64,000 nt of DNA. It comes from Przewalskia tangutica (lineage: Eukaryota; Streptophyta; Magnoliopsida; Solanales; Solanaceae). This document shows, piece by piece, positions 45,334 to 55,877 of this stretch (positions are counted from its first letter, which is position 1; the number at the start of each line of letters is the position of its first letter). The stretch is from assembly GCA_029844215.1 (NCBI GenBank), contig CM056733.1, forward strand, positions 16,923,501 to 16,987,500, written 5' to 3'. The position numbers and the translations under genes were made by a program. The notes below the pieces were generated by a model. The model saw only the letters and a program-made list of their open reading frames with translations, was not told the DNA's origin and ran no database searches.

Positions 45334-46396
45334 TGAGAAAGAATGGATCTTTTTATGAGAGTCTAGAAGTATGGCAATTTGCTTGTGCTTGCTTGTGATA
45401 GCCTGGTTGTGTGATATATTGTTATTGTTGTTACATGGACATGTCTGCACCGATGTAGAATTCCGGGGGCATGCGGCGGGCTAATCACCCGATATATTGT
45501 TATTGTTGTTACATGGACATGCTGCCGTCTGCATTCCGGCATGCGGCCGTGCGGCGGGTTAATCACGATATATTGTTATTGTTGTTACATGGACATATGC
45601 ACCGTCACGAATCCCGGGGGCATGTGGCCATGCGGCAGGGTTGATCACCCGGTGGTATTGTTATTATTGGTACATGGACATGTCTGCACCGATGCAGAAT
45701 TCCGGGGGCATGTGGCCATGCGGCAGGGTTGATTACCCGACACCTTGTTATTATTGTTGCATCATGGACATGTCTACACCGATGGAGAATTTCGGGGGCA
45801 TGTGGCCAAGATGCGAACATGATTGATGTTGTGGGCGTGAGTCCCTGACTTGACTGTTTTTATGTTGCGTACTGTATTTTGGTTATCATATATGTCTCCT
45901 GCTTTTTATAGACTGTTATGATTTAACTACAGTATTTTCAGTTTCACATACTTGGTACCTGTTGTACTGACCTCCTTCGGGGGGCTGCGTTCATGCCGCA
46001 GGTAGAGGTACATCGGTTGTCGAACCTCGCTTCTAGGATCACAAATCAGCGTTTTGGGAAGCTCCGTTTCTCCGGAGGCTTATCTTTTGGTATGTTACCC
46101 TGAGTCTATAAGTTCTTGTACATTCAGGGGCATGGCGGGGCCCTGTCCCGCCATAATTGTCGTTACATTCTTAGAGTGCAGCAAATGCTTGTGTGGGCAG
46201 GGTTTGTAAAAAGGATTAAGCTGTTCAAACTTTGTATTTATATATATGCTGAAAGGCGATTTTCTCTCAGTTAAAATGTGGGTCATTTTACAATTGTTTC
46301 ATGTCTTATTTTTATGTTCCGCTGATTACTCTGATGTATGACTACTTGGGTGCCCGGGTAAGGCCCCAGTCACGGGCCCCGGAACGGGTCGTGACA
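45334..46396 (+). repeat. 3' LTR of A, second part
   Basis: Continues from 18216 and ends GGGTCGTGACA at 46396, followed by ACCAA. It contains the 86-bp array (45411-45828, with several short losses) and the end hairpin (46132-46154). Confidence 0.95.
45411..45828 (+). repeat. 86-bp tandem array (A 3' LTR)
   Basis: Five units as in 12605-13036, but units 2 and 3 have short losses, several at CTG, CAG and CC/GG. Confidence 0.9.
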
Positions 46397-46401
46397 ACCA
46401 A

Positions 46402-46637
46402 GTACTATCCCGTCATGTAATATTAGGGACTTGAATTCCAAATGTACTATGTACGTCCGCCGTACATCCTTTCCTTTATAAAACCCCAAGATACCAACAC
46501 TTGTAGCATCAAGGCACTTACTCTTTCAAAACCAAGTGACTTCTACTTTTAAAATCAAGACAAGTATACTTTTAACATCAAGTTACTACACTTTTCAACT
46601 CAAGTAAGTTATGCTTTTAACACCAAGTAATTTATAC
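46402..46637 (-). repeat. Element F: old LTR fragment, right part
   Basis: Continuation of 9428-10187 beyond A, matching E's 5' LTR near 7340-7500 (repeated forms such as ATCAAGTTACT). It is cut by G at 46638, whose left duplication would be TATAC (46633-46637). The right side of F is lost with G's 3' end. Confidence 0.7.
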
Positions 46638-47112
46638 TGTTATACCCCGTAGTTCTGACCATACGTATGGGAGCATACGAAAGGGAGTTAGACTTAAATT
46701 TTCGAAAGATAGGTTGACGGATTGTTTCGGACGGGTTTTTAGTAAACATTGAGGCGGGTTATGACCCGTTACATTGATAGTTCCTAAGTGTGTCAAAGGC
46801 CTAGTGCGTAGTTCGTTGAGTCTAGTTTCCAACGCAATCAACCGTTCGTCGATAGGACATCGGAGTAGGAAGTTATGGGAGTTACAAATTCAGTGCGCAG
46901 TCGGACAAAAAGGTGTTTCGGTCAGGAAACTCAGGGCCGCGGAGCCGGATGTAGGACCGCGACGCCGAATATTCTGTGGGAACACTGAAGTTGCATCGCC
47001 GCGGCGCCGAGGCGGGTTTTGCGAAGTTAAGTGGAAAATTCTGCACTGTTTTGTTTTAAAAGAGGTCATGGGTGGGTGACAAGTGTCCCCCCCATCTGAT
47101 TTTTGCATGTCT

Positions 47113-47143
47113 TATATATTGACCAAGTCTTGAAGACTTGGTC
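47113..47143 (+). promoter_or_regulatory. TATA box abutting a palindrome (G LTR)
   Basis: TATATATT (47113-47120) directly followed by an inverted repeat with arms GACCAAGTCTT and AAGACTTGGTC around one G (47121-47143). Depending on the start site, the transcript would begin in or just after this hairpin. Confidence 0.6.
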
Positions 47144-48572
47144 ATCTTTCAAAGATTTTCTCTCTCTCTAAAGCTAGAGCTCTCACTTCTCTCTAGAATT
47201 CCAAGAGAAATTCAAAGCTTGAGAAAAATCTGAAAAAATGTGGCAAGAAAGAAAGCTTGTGGCTAGCTTGTAGGAGTTATTGTGGTGGTGTTCTTTGAAA
47301 TGAGGCTAGCAAAGTTGTTGGAATAATTTTGGCTAAAGCTCTTAGGTAACAATTCTTCTCTTATGGCTAGTTATTTGTGTTGCATGTAAAGAAGAAGAAA
47401 CTTGTAGTAGTTAATAATACTCTTAGATTCATTGCATGTAAGGAATATGGTTTGGATATGAAAGGATTGGTTAAGAAGGTTATGTGAACATGTTGTAGCC
47501 TAAAACCTACTTTAAACTTGTTAAGTTAATTGTTGTACCATATGGGGCAGAAGTTTACACACCCAAGTTTAGGTGTGTAATCCCCTTTGAAATGTTTGGA
47601 TTGTTGGGCCTAAAATGTGGCGTTTGGATGTTGAATTCGGTCTTGAAAGAGGTGACAAAGTATGTAGAAACAAAGGAAATGCTGCCCAATTTTCCATAGA
47701 AATTAGTAACTTTGAACTTGGAATAGTCTACATTGAAGTTAGAGGTTAATAAACGTATTATGGTCATTATAGGTTGACATATTACGTGCGGTATTTTGGA
47801 CTTAGCAAGTGGATTGACCAAAGAGGTATGTGGAGCTTTCCTATCTCTTGAGCATGAGTAGTTGTACCTATGTAGTACGGTAGACGTACAAGATTTGACA
47901 TTTTTCGCTTGTTTTAAGTATATGATACTTGTTTCGTTTAAAAGTATAAGTCCCTTGGATATAGGGAGATGTGTTTGACTAGCGTATAATGATAATATAA
48001 TAACTTTATGGGAAGTTGGTTGTATTGGCTTTATGAAAGGTTAACAAGGAAAGGTTTACTCCAAGTAAAATAAGTACGGATAAATGATTTGAATTTGTGG
48101 AAGGCAAACTGTTTTTAAGGCATTAATTGCCTAAGGTTTTAAAAGAGATGAAGTCACTTGATTTTAGAAGCCTATTGTATTTTTAAAGGTAAACGTGACT
48201 TGTTTTGAAAAGTTGTCGTGACTTGATACTACGGTTATTAGTATCTTGGGAGTTTTTACATAAAAATGAGTCATTTTCTTAAACGGTTTAAGGAACGTGG
48301 TACTTGGGTTAAATTCCCGGATTTTCTTTTAAAATGACATGTAGTGCCTTAAGTAACTAAAATGAGAGGATGTACTAGAAATGTTATTAAGAAGTTAGGA
48401 GATATTCTTAACTTGCTTACGTTATGATAAGCCGGTAGCGCTTATGTTATGTATGATAGCCGGTTGTGCTGATTTATGTATTATTATTATTATTATTATT
48501 ACTATTTATGCCATGGATTTGCTACCCATGATGCGAGTGCGGCGCTTGTACTCATGCGGGCCCACCGGGTCC

Positions 48573-48721
48573 ATGCGGGTGAAATAGTCTCATGCGGGTG
48601 AAATAGTCCCATGCGAGGCGGATGACCTCATGCGGGTGAAATAGTCCCATGCGGGTGAAATAGTCCCATGCGAGGTGATGACCTTATCGGGTCCACAGGA
48701 CCAATGCGGGTGAAATAGTCC
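48573..48721 (+). repeat. 18-bp tandem repeats in G LTR
   Basis: Units of CATGCGGGTGAAATAGTC and variants, interspersed with ATGCGAGG and GATGACC pieces. The reverse complement of the same unit occurs in E's LTR (6957-7075). Confidence 0.9.
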
Positions 48722-49100
48722 CAGGAGTAGGATTGCTTAATGATACTACGGGCGGGAGACCCTGTTTTGATCATGAGCCTCCTATTTTATGCAGTAAAGT
48801 TTATACTTGTTACTCTCATTGTTAGTAAGGCACTGTGTACTGTATTTTGATTTTCCTCCATGACTCCAGCTTATTTTAGATTTGTGATATTATTACAGTA
48901 TTTTCCAGTTTTACATACTTGGTACATATTGTGTACTGACCCCCTTCCTTGGGGGCTGCGTTCATGCCGCAGGTAAGGGTAAGCAGGTGGTAGATCCTCA
49001 TTCTTAGGATCTTGCTCAGGTGTCAGAAGCTCTATTTCCCCGGAGGCTCGACTTTTGGTACGGTTCTCCCTGGTGTGGTAGATATTTGTACATTCAGGGG

Positions 49101-49125
49101 TATGACGGGGCCCTGTCCCGTCATA
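49101..49125 (+). promoter_or_regulatory. LTR-end hairpin (G)
   Basis: Perfect 9-bp arms TATGACGGG and CCCGTCATA around GCCCTGT. Relative to A, the third pair of the 8-bp stem changed from G-C to A-T on both sides. Confidence 0.6.
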
Positions 49126-49355
49126 GTGTTTACGCATTCTTAGAGGCTTGTAGTCCTGTTATAACTTGGGTGGTTAAGGATGTAACTGTTCAGTTTTGAT
49201 TATATTTAAAGGTAGCCACTTTGGGTTAGCCTACTTGTATTCTATATGGGTTCTTGTTGTGAGTTTATTTTCCGCTGGTTTGCTCTGATGTTGTATCACA
49301 AGGGTGCTCGGGGTAAGGCACCAGTCACGGGTCCGTGGTCGGGTCGTGACAAAAG

Positions 49356-49369
49356 TGGTATCAGAGCAG
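49356..49369 (+). promoter_or_regulatory. Primer binding site of G (tRNA-iMet)
   Basis: TGGTATCAGAGCAG four bases after the LTR end. Confidence 0.95.
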
Positions 49370-49413
49370 TTAATCCTCGGAAGGGGTCTACAGGCCGTAT
49401 CTAGTAGAGTCTT

Positions 49414-49447
49414 GATTATCGGTGTGTTGTGCACCACATATATAATC
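49414..49447 (+). promoter_or_regulatory. Leader hairpin with GTGCAC loop (G)
   Basis: GATTAT/ATAATC outer stem, loop TTGTGCAC. The inner stem GGTGTG/CACATA has one mismatch and one wobble. Confidence 0.55.
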
Positions 49448-49556
49448 AGGAGGCTACAGGATATTTAGAATTGGTTTCCATTCTTTCACTCTGAGATCGT
49501 GCAATAGAGCTGTGTTATAGGTTGAACTCCCTCTGACCTATTTTCCTGTATCAGTT

Positions 49557-50706
49557 ATGCCTCCACGCAAGGCAACCGTGGCCCAGAAGGGCAAGGCAGC
49601 AGAGGGAAATACTAGTAGGACATCGAGGGTTACTAGGGCACAGGCCCAATCTTTACCAGAGGAGATGTTTCGGACGGCGAGTTCCACGACGTCGTCACCC
49701 CCAACAGAGTTCGGGGCAGCAGCATCGGCTACTGAGACCGCGATACCTGAGCCTCCATTTACGGCTGGAAGCGAGAGAGATGGCGATTATTAGCCGGGAT
49801 CGTGGCTGGCGGGAGGGCGAGCGGGAGACATCGGTTCGGTTGTACCGTGGTCACCCGAATCGATAGTTTGATACTGCGGGACTTTTTGAGTTGCAACCCA
49901 CCAGAGTTATATGAGTCGAGGCCTGAGGATGATCCTCAGGAGTTTATCCGACAGTTACAGCGGATCATGAGAGTGATCAGGGCTTCGGAGACAGAGTTGG
50001 TATTATTGGGCTCACATCGGCTGCGGGATACTGCGGTTGACTGGTATGATTCATGGGAACTATCTCGGGGGGAGCATGTGCTTCCAGCTGTATGGGACGA
50101 GTTCTCAGAGGCGTTCCTTGGCCATTTCTTGCCTCCGTAGATGAGGAGGGCTCGGGACGATAGATTTTTGACACTGAGACAGAGTGGGCGGACGGTCCGG
50201 GAGTACAACGTAGAGTTTTACTCATTGGCTCGGTATGTACCCGCATTGGTAGCAGACATGGAGGACAGGGTGCACCGCTATGTCATAGGGCTCGATAATT
50301 ACTTGGAAGAGAGTTGCACGGGAGTAGCTCTTCAGCCAGGCATGGACATTGCCCGCATGCAGGCATATGCACTTGGGTGAGAACGCGGTAAACGGATTGG
50401 CCAGTATCGCGAGAAGAGGGCCATGATAGCAGGGTCCTCTGGTAGTTTTCGAGGTAGACAACCTCGATGTGACCGGGTTTGCACCTCGGTAGGTTGAGCG
50501 CTCCACCATCTTCCGGACGTCTGAGGCATTCGAGGCGGGACGGTCCTGTGGCTTTAGGTTCCCGCAGGACGGGGTTCCATCGAATGAGGCCACCTATACC
50601 TCGGTGTGGCCGATGTGGCGATTGCCATTATGGAGGGTGTCGTGTTACTCCAGGGGCTTGTTACTCTTGTGGCCAGCAGGGCCATTTGAGAAGATTGTCC
50701 GACTAG
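49557..50706 (+). pseudogene. gag: Gag of G (broken)
   Basis: ATG at 49557 (MPPRKATVAQKGKAAEG). The N-terminal frame ends near 49793. The capsid-type part resumes at 49802-50140 (DFLSCNPPELYES, DPQEFIRQLQRIMRVI, WDEFSEAFLGHFLPP) and ends in TAG where A has CAG (Gln). It continues in the same frame at 50141-50380 (VHRYVIGLDNYLEESCTG). The nucleocapsid region, near 50600-50705, reads CGRCGDCHYGGC and CYSCGQQGHLRRL, with the second knuckle losing its last Cys where bases are missing. At least three breaks, so no full Gag as assembled. The layout equals the gag of A, B and H. Confidence 0.85.
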
Positions 50707-50857
50707 GCGGCGGGAATGTTATGGCTCGGTAAGCGAGTCGATGGCTGGATCTTCGTCTTCAGTGGCGATGCACCGGAGGTAGGGTGTTCCGCAGACCAGC
50801 GAGCGGCGAGGTCGTGGTAGGGTTCGATTCAGCGGTCCTCTGAACTGCATCTATGTT

Positions 50858-52560
50858 ATGTCCAGCCGTCAGGACCAGGAGGCGTCACCAGATGTCGTCA
50901 CAGGTACATTATTGCTTGCATGTTGTGATGTATATGCTTTGATAGATCCAGGTTCTACCTTGTCCTATATATCTCCTTATATTGCTGGTAGAATAGGGAT
51001 AGAGCCCGAGTCCATAAAACCTTTTGAGGTGGCTACGCCAGTGGGTGATTCGGTGGTAGCTGAGCGAGTATATAAGGCTTGCCCAGTGACTATAGACAGT
51101 CGTCAGACTCTATCCGACTTGATAGAGTTGGATATGACGGACTTTGATGTAATTATGGGTATGGACTGGCTAGCGTCTTGCTATGCCAATGTGGACTGTA
51201 GAGAGAGATTAGTTCGGTTCGGTTTCTGGTGGCGGTTATCGAGTGGAAGGGGAACACTGCGTCGCCGAGTGGTAGGTTTATTTCTTACCTCAAGGCTAGG
51301 AAGATGGTGCGGAAGGGGTATATCTACCATATGGTTCGTATTCGATCACGAGGTGAGATACGGACCTTGATCGATTCCGGTAGTTAGAGAGTTTTCAGAC
51401 GTATTCCCAGACGAGCTTCCGGGTATCCCCCCTGAGAGGGAGATTGAGTTTTGCATTGATTTGGCGCAAGACACTCGACTGATATTTATTCCGCCATACA
51501 GGATGGCACCTGCCGAGTTGAAGGAATTGAAAGAACAACTGAAGGACTTGCTGGAGAAAGGCTTTATCAGGCCAAGTGTTTCTCCCTGGGGAGCGCCAGT
51601 GTTATTTGTAAAGAAGAAGGATGGGACGCTGCGTATGTGTGTTGATTCTGGCGGTGAATAAGGTAACTATCAAGAAAAGATATCCCCTCCCCAGAATTGA
51701 TGATTTGTTTGACCAGTTGCAGGGTGCGAGATTTTTCTCCAAGATAGACTGCGATCTGGTTATCATCAGTGCGAGTTAGAGGCGGATATCCCAAAGATCG
51801 CATTCGGGACCGGTATGGGCACTATGAGTTCAGGTGATGTCTTTCGGGTTGACAGCCGCCAAAGTATTCATGGATTTGATGAACAAGTGTTCAAGCCATT
51901 CTTGGATATGTTCGTTATAGTATTCATTGATGATATCTGGTTTATTCGCGCCTGAGCGGGAGCACGCGGATCATTTGAGGCGGTATTGAGTCCTCGGGGC
52001 CGGCGATTGTATGCAAGTTCTCGAAATGCGAGTTTTGGTTGGCCTCGGTGGCTTTCTTAGGGCATGTTATCGGGCCGATGGTATTCGGGTTGATACAAAG
52101 AAAGATTGGCGATCAAGACTTGGCGGACCACTACACCAACAGAGGTGCGCAACTTTTTGGGCCTTGCAGGTTATTATCGGAGGTTTGTAGAGAAGTTTGC
52201 TTCCATTTCAGCACCTTTGACTATGCTGACTCAGAAAGCAACTATGTTCCGGTGGACGGATGCTTGTGAGGAGAGTTTCCAGTTACTGAAGGAGAAATTG
52301 ACGACCGCACCAGTTCTTACTCTTCCAGAGGGTTTAGACGGATATGTGGTTTATTGTGATGCGTCAGGTGTCGGGCTTGGGTGCGTGCTGATGCAACATG
52401 GTAAAGTTATAGCTTACGCATCTCGACAGCTTAGGAAGCATGAGAAGAATTATCCCACACATGATTTAGAGTTGGCAGCAGTGATTCATGCCTTGAAGAT
52501 CTGGAGACATTATTTATATGGAGTTCACGTGGATATTTACACAGACCACAAGAGTCTCCA
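50858..52560 (+). pseudogene. pol: Pol of G: protease, reverse transcriptase and RNase H, truncated
   Basis: The aspartic protease is at 50858-51200, with active-site text ALIDPGSTLSYIS (about 50935-50973) and C terminus TDFDVIMGMDWLASC. The frame shifts near 51225. Reverse transcriptase starts around 51370 (REFSDVFPDELPGIPPERE) and continues in 51461-51661 (IPPYRMAPAELKELKEQL, SPWGAPVLFVKKKDGTLRMC). After a frameshift it reads RYPLPRIDDLFDQLQGA, and the catalytic box is FIDD near 51922-51933. RNase H is open at 52106-52560: VYCDASGVGLGCVLMQ, DLELAAVIHALKIWRHYL and IYTDHKSL hold catalytic Asp, Glu and Asp. It ends at 52560 in the middle of RNase H; what follows is H's LTR. Integrase is absent. 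Confidence 0.88.
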
Positions 52561-54080
52561 GGAAAAGTTCTACATAGAGTAAATCACACAACTACCTCTT
52601 AACTTCTAAGAGTAGAAGGAAACATGAAATGATACCACAGGTATATACCATACATAGAATCATGCCAAAGGAAGAAAGAGGTTCACATACCTCGCGACGA
52701 TTATCGACAAGTAGCAAAATGCTCCAAAATACTTCAACCTTGATAGCTATTCCATCCTTCAAGTAGGATACGCTATACTTAGTACTTCAACCTATAATGG
52801 TCACAATACGTCCATTAACCTCTTACTTCAAACGTAGAATATTCTAAGTGTTAAGTCACTAAATTCTACGGAAAATCGGACAGCACCTCCTTTGTTTCTA
52901 CTCACTTTGCCACCTTTTTCAAGGCCGAATACAATAACCAAACACGCCACATTTAAGGCCCAAACAATGCAATCAACAATAGGGGATTACACGCCTACTA
53001 GACGTGTAAAATTCCGCCCCACAATAGATATCAAACTAATACAAACTATATGTCCAAATCGGCCACATTGAGTACCATAACACCAATTCTTATCCAATTT
53101 CCATTTCAATCCAAGTTGTTAGTATAACATGATATCAAGTCACAATTGATTATAACTACTATAATCTTCAAGTAAGTAACATGCGACGATTCTAGTAAAT
53201 GACCAAATTGTAATCCAACTTCACATGGCTTACATTACGTTTCGGATTTAAGGCTACAAGCAATCCATAATACTTATAAACTTCAACACATATACTTCAT
53301 GCTAGCAACATGTAAAGCTAACAACAATATAAATAATCTTGTAACGCTTTTAAGAGACAAGATTATACCTCAACGAAACTCAATCCAACTCCAAATCCGA
53401 AGTCGCTCCTTAGCAACTTAGAGACTCTTCAAGACACTTCAATCCGCTACTTGAGACCCTTAGAACAACACCAACCAATTTCCTTCAATCTTCCATACAA
53501 AACCTAGAAAGCAACTAGGTTTTCGCTTTGTGACTAACCCGAAAACTATCTTTTTCCGAGATTTTTCTATTGAGATATGCTTACTATACACTCAAGGACC
53601 TTGGTTTAAAGTGTGGAGCTTATTGGACAAGAAACAAAAATTTTCTCTTTTCAAATGCAAGGAACCCGAGAGCAACTAGAGGGAGTTCTTGAAATTTTGT
53701 AAATTTTTCTAAGTGTTGGGCTCTCTCTTGCTACTAGTAGTATTAAATAGCACATTGGAGGGTCAAGATGCAACCAAATGGGTGGTTTGGATGAGCTCTT
53801 ATTAAATATCAAGTCTTGTGGGTCCTTGACCAAGTCAACTTTCTCAAGCTTTCAAGTTGCAAGACTTGTCTTGCTAACAAAGGTCCAATGACCCTTTAGC
53901 CCTTGCAAAAATCGTCCAAGGCATTTTTAAGGGGGTGACACGTGTCGCCATCCCATTAAATCCACAATATCGTTTCCGACAATTTCATAATTCCGATAAA
54001 TTTTTACTAGTCTCAAATCTTAACATTTGGAATTCTTACGTACGTTCTTAAAGCGTGTCCTGTAAATACGGGGTGTAACA
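52561..54080 (-). repeat. 3' LTR remnant of H
   Basis: Joined at 52560/52561 to G's RNase H. The terminus GGGGTGTAACA is at 54080. The dyad at 53933-53950 reads GGGTGACACGTGTCGCCA. A TATA-like ATTTAATAC (minus) lies near 53739-53747. Confidence 0.88.
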
Positions 54081-54093
54081 TTCTTCCCCCCTT
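54081..54093 (-). promoter_or_regulatory. Polypurine tract of H
   Basis: The minus strand reads AAGGGGGGAAGAA next to the 3' LTR. Confidence 0.85.
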
Positions 54094-54096
54094 AGA

Positions 54097-54116
54097 AACA
54101 TTCGTCCCCGAATGTT
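54097..54116 (-). promoter_or_regulatory. Inverted repeat beside the polypurine tract (H)
   Basis: AACATTCGGGGACGAATGTT (minus): the same 8-bp arms as A with a 4-nt centre. Confidence 0.65.
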
Positions 54117-54392
54117 CTTTCGGATTCAAACTTATAATTAGCTACATAGTTTGCTTTCACAATCCCGACATACCAATAATGCCACACATGGCCCTAATAC
54201 CTCGTACACGCATATCCGTCCATCATGAGCCCAAAAGAGATTATCTTTTCGTACTTCCAACTCCTTCTAACATATACATAGTCTCAATATAATCTGTTCA
54301 TGAAACTTAAACATACCACAACTTTATCATGCATTCAAGTTTCTAAAGGGCCAAAGACATACCTGAAATCATATAGGCGGTTCAAAGGACCG
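54117..54392 (-). other. Short non-coding internal stretch of H
   Basis: About 280 bp between gag and the inverted repeat, much shorter than in A, B or C. No protein recognised. Confidence 0.5.
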
Positions 54393-55674
54393 CTAAAACT
54401 GGGAACTTCCACCACGACCTCTGTCACGGCCTGCCGGTGCATAAACATCCTGCCTAGCTATGGAAGGCGAAGAACATGGCGATCCGATGAAGCTGCGCTA
54501 TCCCACGGTGCCACCTGCGGTGGACGATCTCTCACGAAATGGCCTGCCGCGCAGCATAACAATTTGGCTCGAGTAGTACGACACTCCCCTAAATGGAATC
54601 TACTACAGTGACCACACCGGGGCAAAAGTGGCTTCCCCTGGCTACTATTCTCGGATATCTGTGAACCTGTAGCCCTGGAGCCCTGACCTGCTCCCGAATA
54701 TCCCCGGCGACCAAACCTCCGGCCAGAAGACCGGGAAGGAGCACTCTGTGCCGGCTGAGATGTAGACCTAGTCTGCTGTTGAGGCTGTCCGCCTCGAAAG
54801 TTACCCTGGAATCCTGCCGTCCTGGCCCTCTTGGGTTGGCTTGAGTCTAGCTGACCTTCTCTCTCTGCCCTCTATTCCCTGCGCATAAGCTTGCATCCTG
54901 GCAATATCCATACCGGGCTGAAGGGCCACTCCCAGGCATGCAGTAATCATATAATGGTCTAGCCCCATCACATAACGGTGAACTCTGTCCGCCATATCAG
55001 CCACAATAGTGTGCGCATACCTGGCCAACGAGTCAAACTCGTGTTGTATTCCACGATGGTCCTCCCATTACGCCTCAATGACAAGAACCTATCAACCGGG
55101 CTCTCCTCATTTCGGGAGGCAAAAGTGATCAAGAAAGGCCTCCGTGAACTCATCCCAAGCGTCGGACGAGCACCACGCTCTCGATAGCTCCCGAGACTCA
55201 AACCGGTTCAACGAAATATCGGCAACGGTAGAAGCTAACACTCTGACTCGTCTGAGGCCCTAAGAACTGCATAGTCCGTGTAGGCGCGAGCGAACTCTTG
55301 AGGATCATCCTCGGATCTCGAACCATAAAACTCGGGTGGACTACACCCGGAAAATCACGAATCCTCAAGCATCGGCTCTGGGTTAGCTACTCTGCTCATC
55401 GTGCCGCCTACCACTATGCTAGTCAATATCACGACCGCTCTCCATAATCTCTAAACTCTGCCCCTGGCTGCGGGACTGAAGGCTCGGGTACCGTAACCTC
55501 TGGAGCTACTGCCGCTCTTGGCTCCTCTAATACCGCCGGCGTGGCTGAGTTCGCCGATCCGCCTACTACATCAGGCATAGTATGTGCCCGAGTCCTGGTA
55601 ACCCTCTGCGTACCACTAGCAGCTCCTGCTGCTGCCTTGCCCTTCTGGGCCCTGGTCGCCTTCCGTGGAGGCAT
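54393..55674 (-). pseudogene. gag: Gag-like protein of H (broken)
   Basis: ATG complementary to the CAT at 55672-55674: MPPRKATRAQKGKAA, then an Ala/Pro-rich stretch to about 55430. The capsid part is poorly preserved. DRFLSLRRNGRTIVEYN appears at 55201-54968 and ADMADRVHRYVMGLDHYM with LQPGMDIARMQAYAQG at 55028-54801. The nucleocapsid region near 54620-54500 is degraded: a C-terminal knuckle HF can be guessed but Cys positions are lost. The frame breaks many times, often where CTG/CAG would be expected. Homologous to the gag of A and B; no intact product as assembled. Confidence 0.78.
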
Positions 55675-55781
55675 AAGCGTACATAAGAAGGGTCGAGAGG
55701 ATTCAACCTACTAGGGCGGCTCTCTTGCACGATCTCAAAGAGAGAAGAATGGAAACCAATCCTAAATGTCTGCAGCCTCAC

Positions 55782-55815
55782 GATTATAGGTGTGGTGCCT
55801 GACACACCGATAATC
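55782..55815 (-). promoter_or_regulatory. Leader hairpin of H (loop altered)
   Basis: Outer stem GATTAT/ATAATC and inner stem GGTGTG/CACACC are perfect (minus). The loop is TCAGGCAC, so GTGCAC is lost here. Confidence 0.55.
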
Positions 55816-55860
55816 AAGACTACACTAGACACGATGCAGTAGACACTTTCCGAGGACTAA

Positions 55861-55873
55861 GCGCTCGATACCA
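55861..55873 (-). promoter_or_regulatory. Primer binding site of H (altered at two CTG sites)
   Basis: The plus strand reads GCGCTCGATACCA where the others have CTGCTCTGATACCA. Both differences fall on CTG, see findings. Confidence 0.7.
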
Positions 55874-55877
55874 CTTT

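Larger units (their letters stand above)
10188..46396 (+). mobile_element. Element A: gag-only LTR retrotransposon split by element B
   Basis: 5' LTR 10188-13606, internal region 13607-15890, 3' LTR 15891-18216 plus 45334-46396. The element is flanked by the perfect 5-bp duplication ACCAA (10183-10187 and 46397-46401). Without B it is about 9.1 kb. Its LTRs (3419 and 3389 bp) are nearly identical by eye, so insertion is recent. The internal region has primer binding site, gag, a conserved non-coding stretch and polypurine tract, but no protease, reverse transcriptase or integrase. This fits the gag-retaining non-autonomous class described in plants as TR-GAG, which must borrow Pol in trans. 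Confidence 0.93.
46638..49351 (+). repeat. 5' LTR of G
   Basis: 2714 bp from TGTTATACCCCGTAGTTCTG to GGGTCGTGACA. Its first about 900 bp (46660-47560) are largely unlike the other LTRs. It has dyad-like GGGTGACAAGTGTCCCCC (47074-47091), a TATA box at 47113-47120, a palindrome at 47121-47143, 18-bp repeats at 48573-48721 and an end hairpin at 49101-49125. Confidence 0.9.
46638..52560 (+). mobile_element. Element G: Ty3/gypsy element with gag-pol, 3' truncated
   Basis: 5' LTR 46638-49351, then internal region up to 52560, where RNase H stops abruptly and sequence of element H begins. Integrase, polypurine tract and 3' LTR are gone. Gag is of the same type as A, B and C, and the leader hairpin is shared. 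G and E are therefore the nearest candidates here for relatives of an autonomous partner of the gag-only elements, although both are broken. Confidence 0.88.

Noticed and set aside
46774..47079. 101-codon frame in the U3 of LTR G as a gene
   Set aside because: It lies entirely within the LTR before the TATA box, has no domain, and the codons look arbitrary.
48573..48721. 18-bp direct repeats as a possible CRISPR or iteron array
   Set aside because: Units abut one another, vary in sequence, and occur in the LTR of another element (E); no spacers or origin context.
53651..53833. 60-codon minus-strand frame repeated at 59352-59534
   Set aside because: It is the same LTR U3 segment in the two LTRs of H and spans the promoter region; identity is due to the LTR pair, not to coding constraint.
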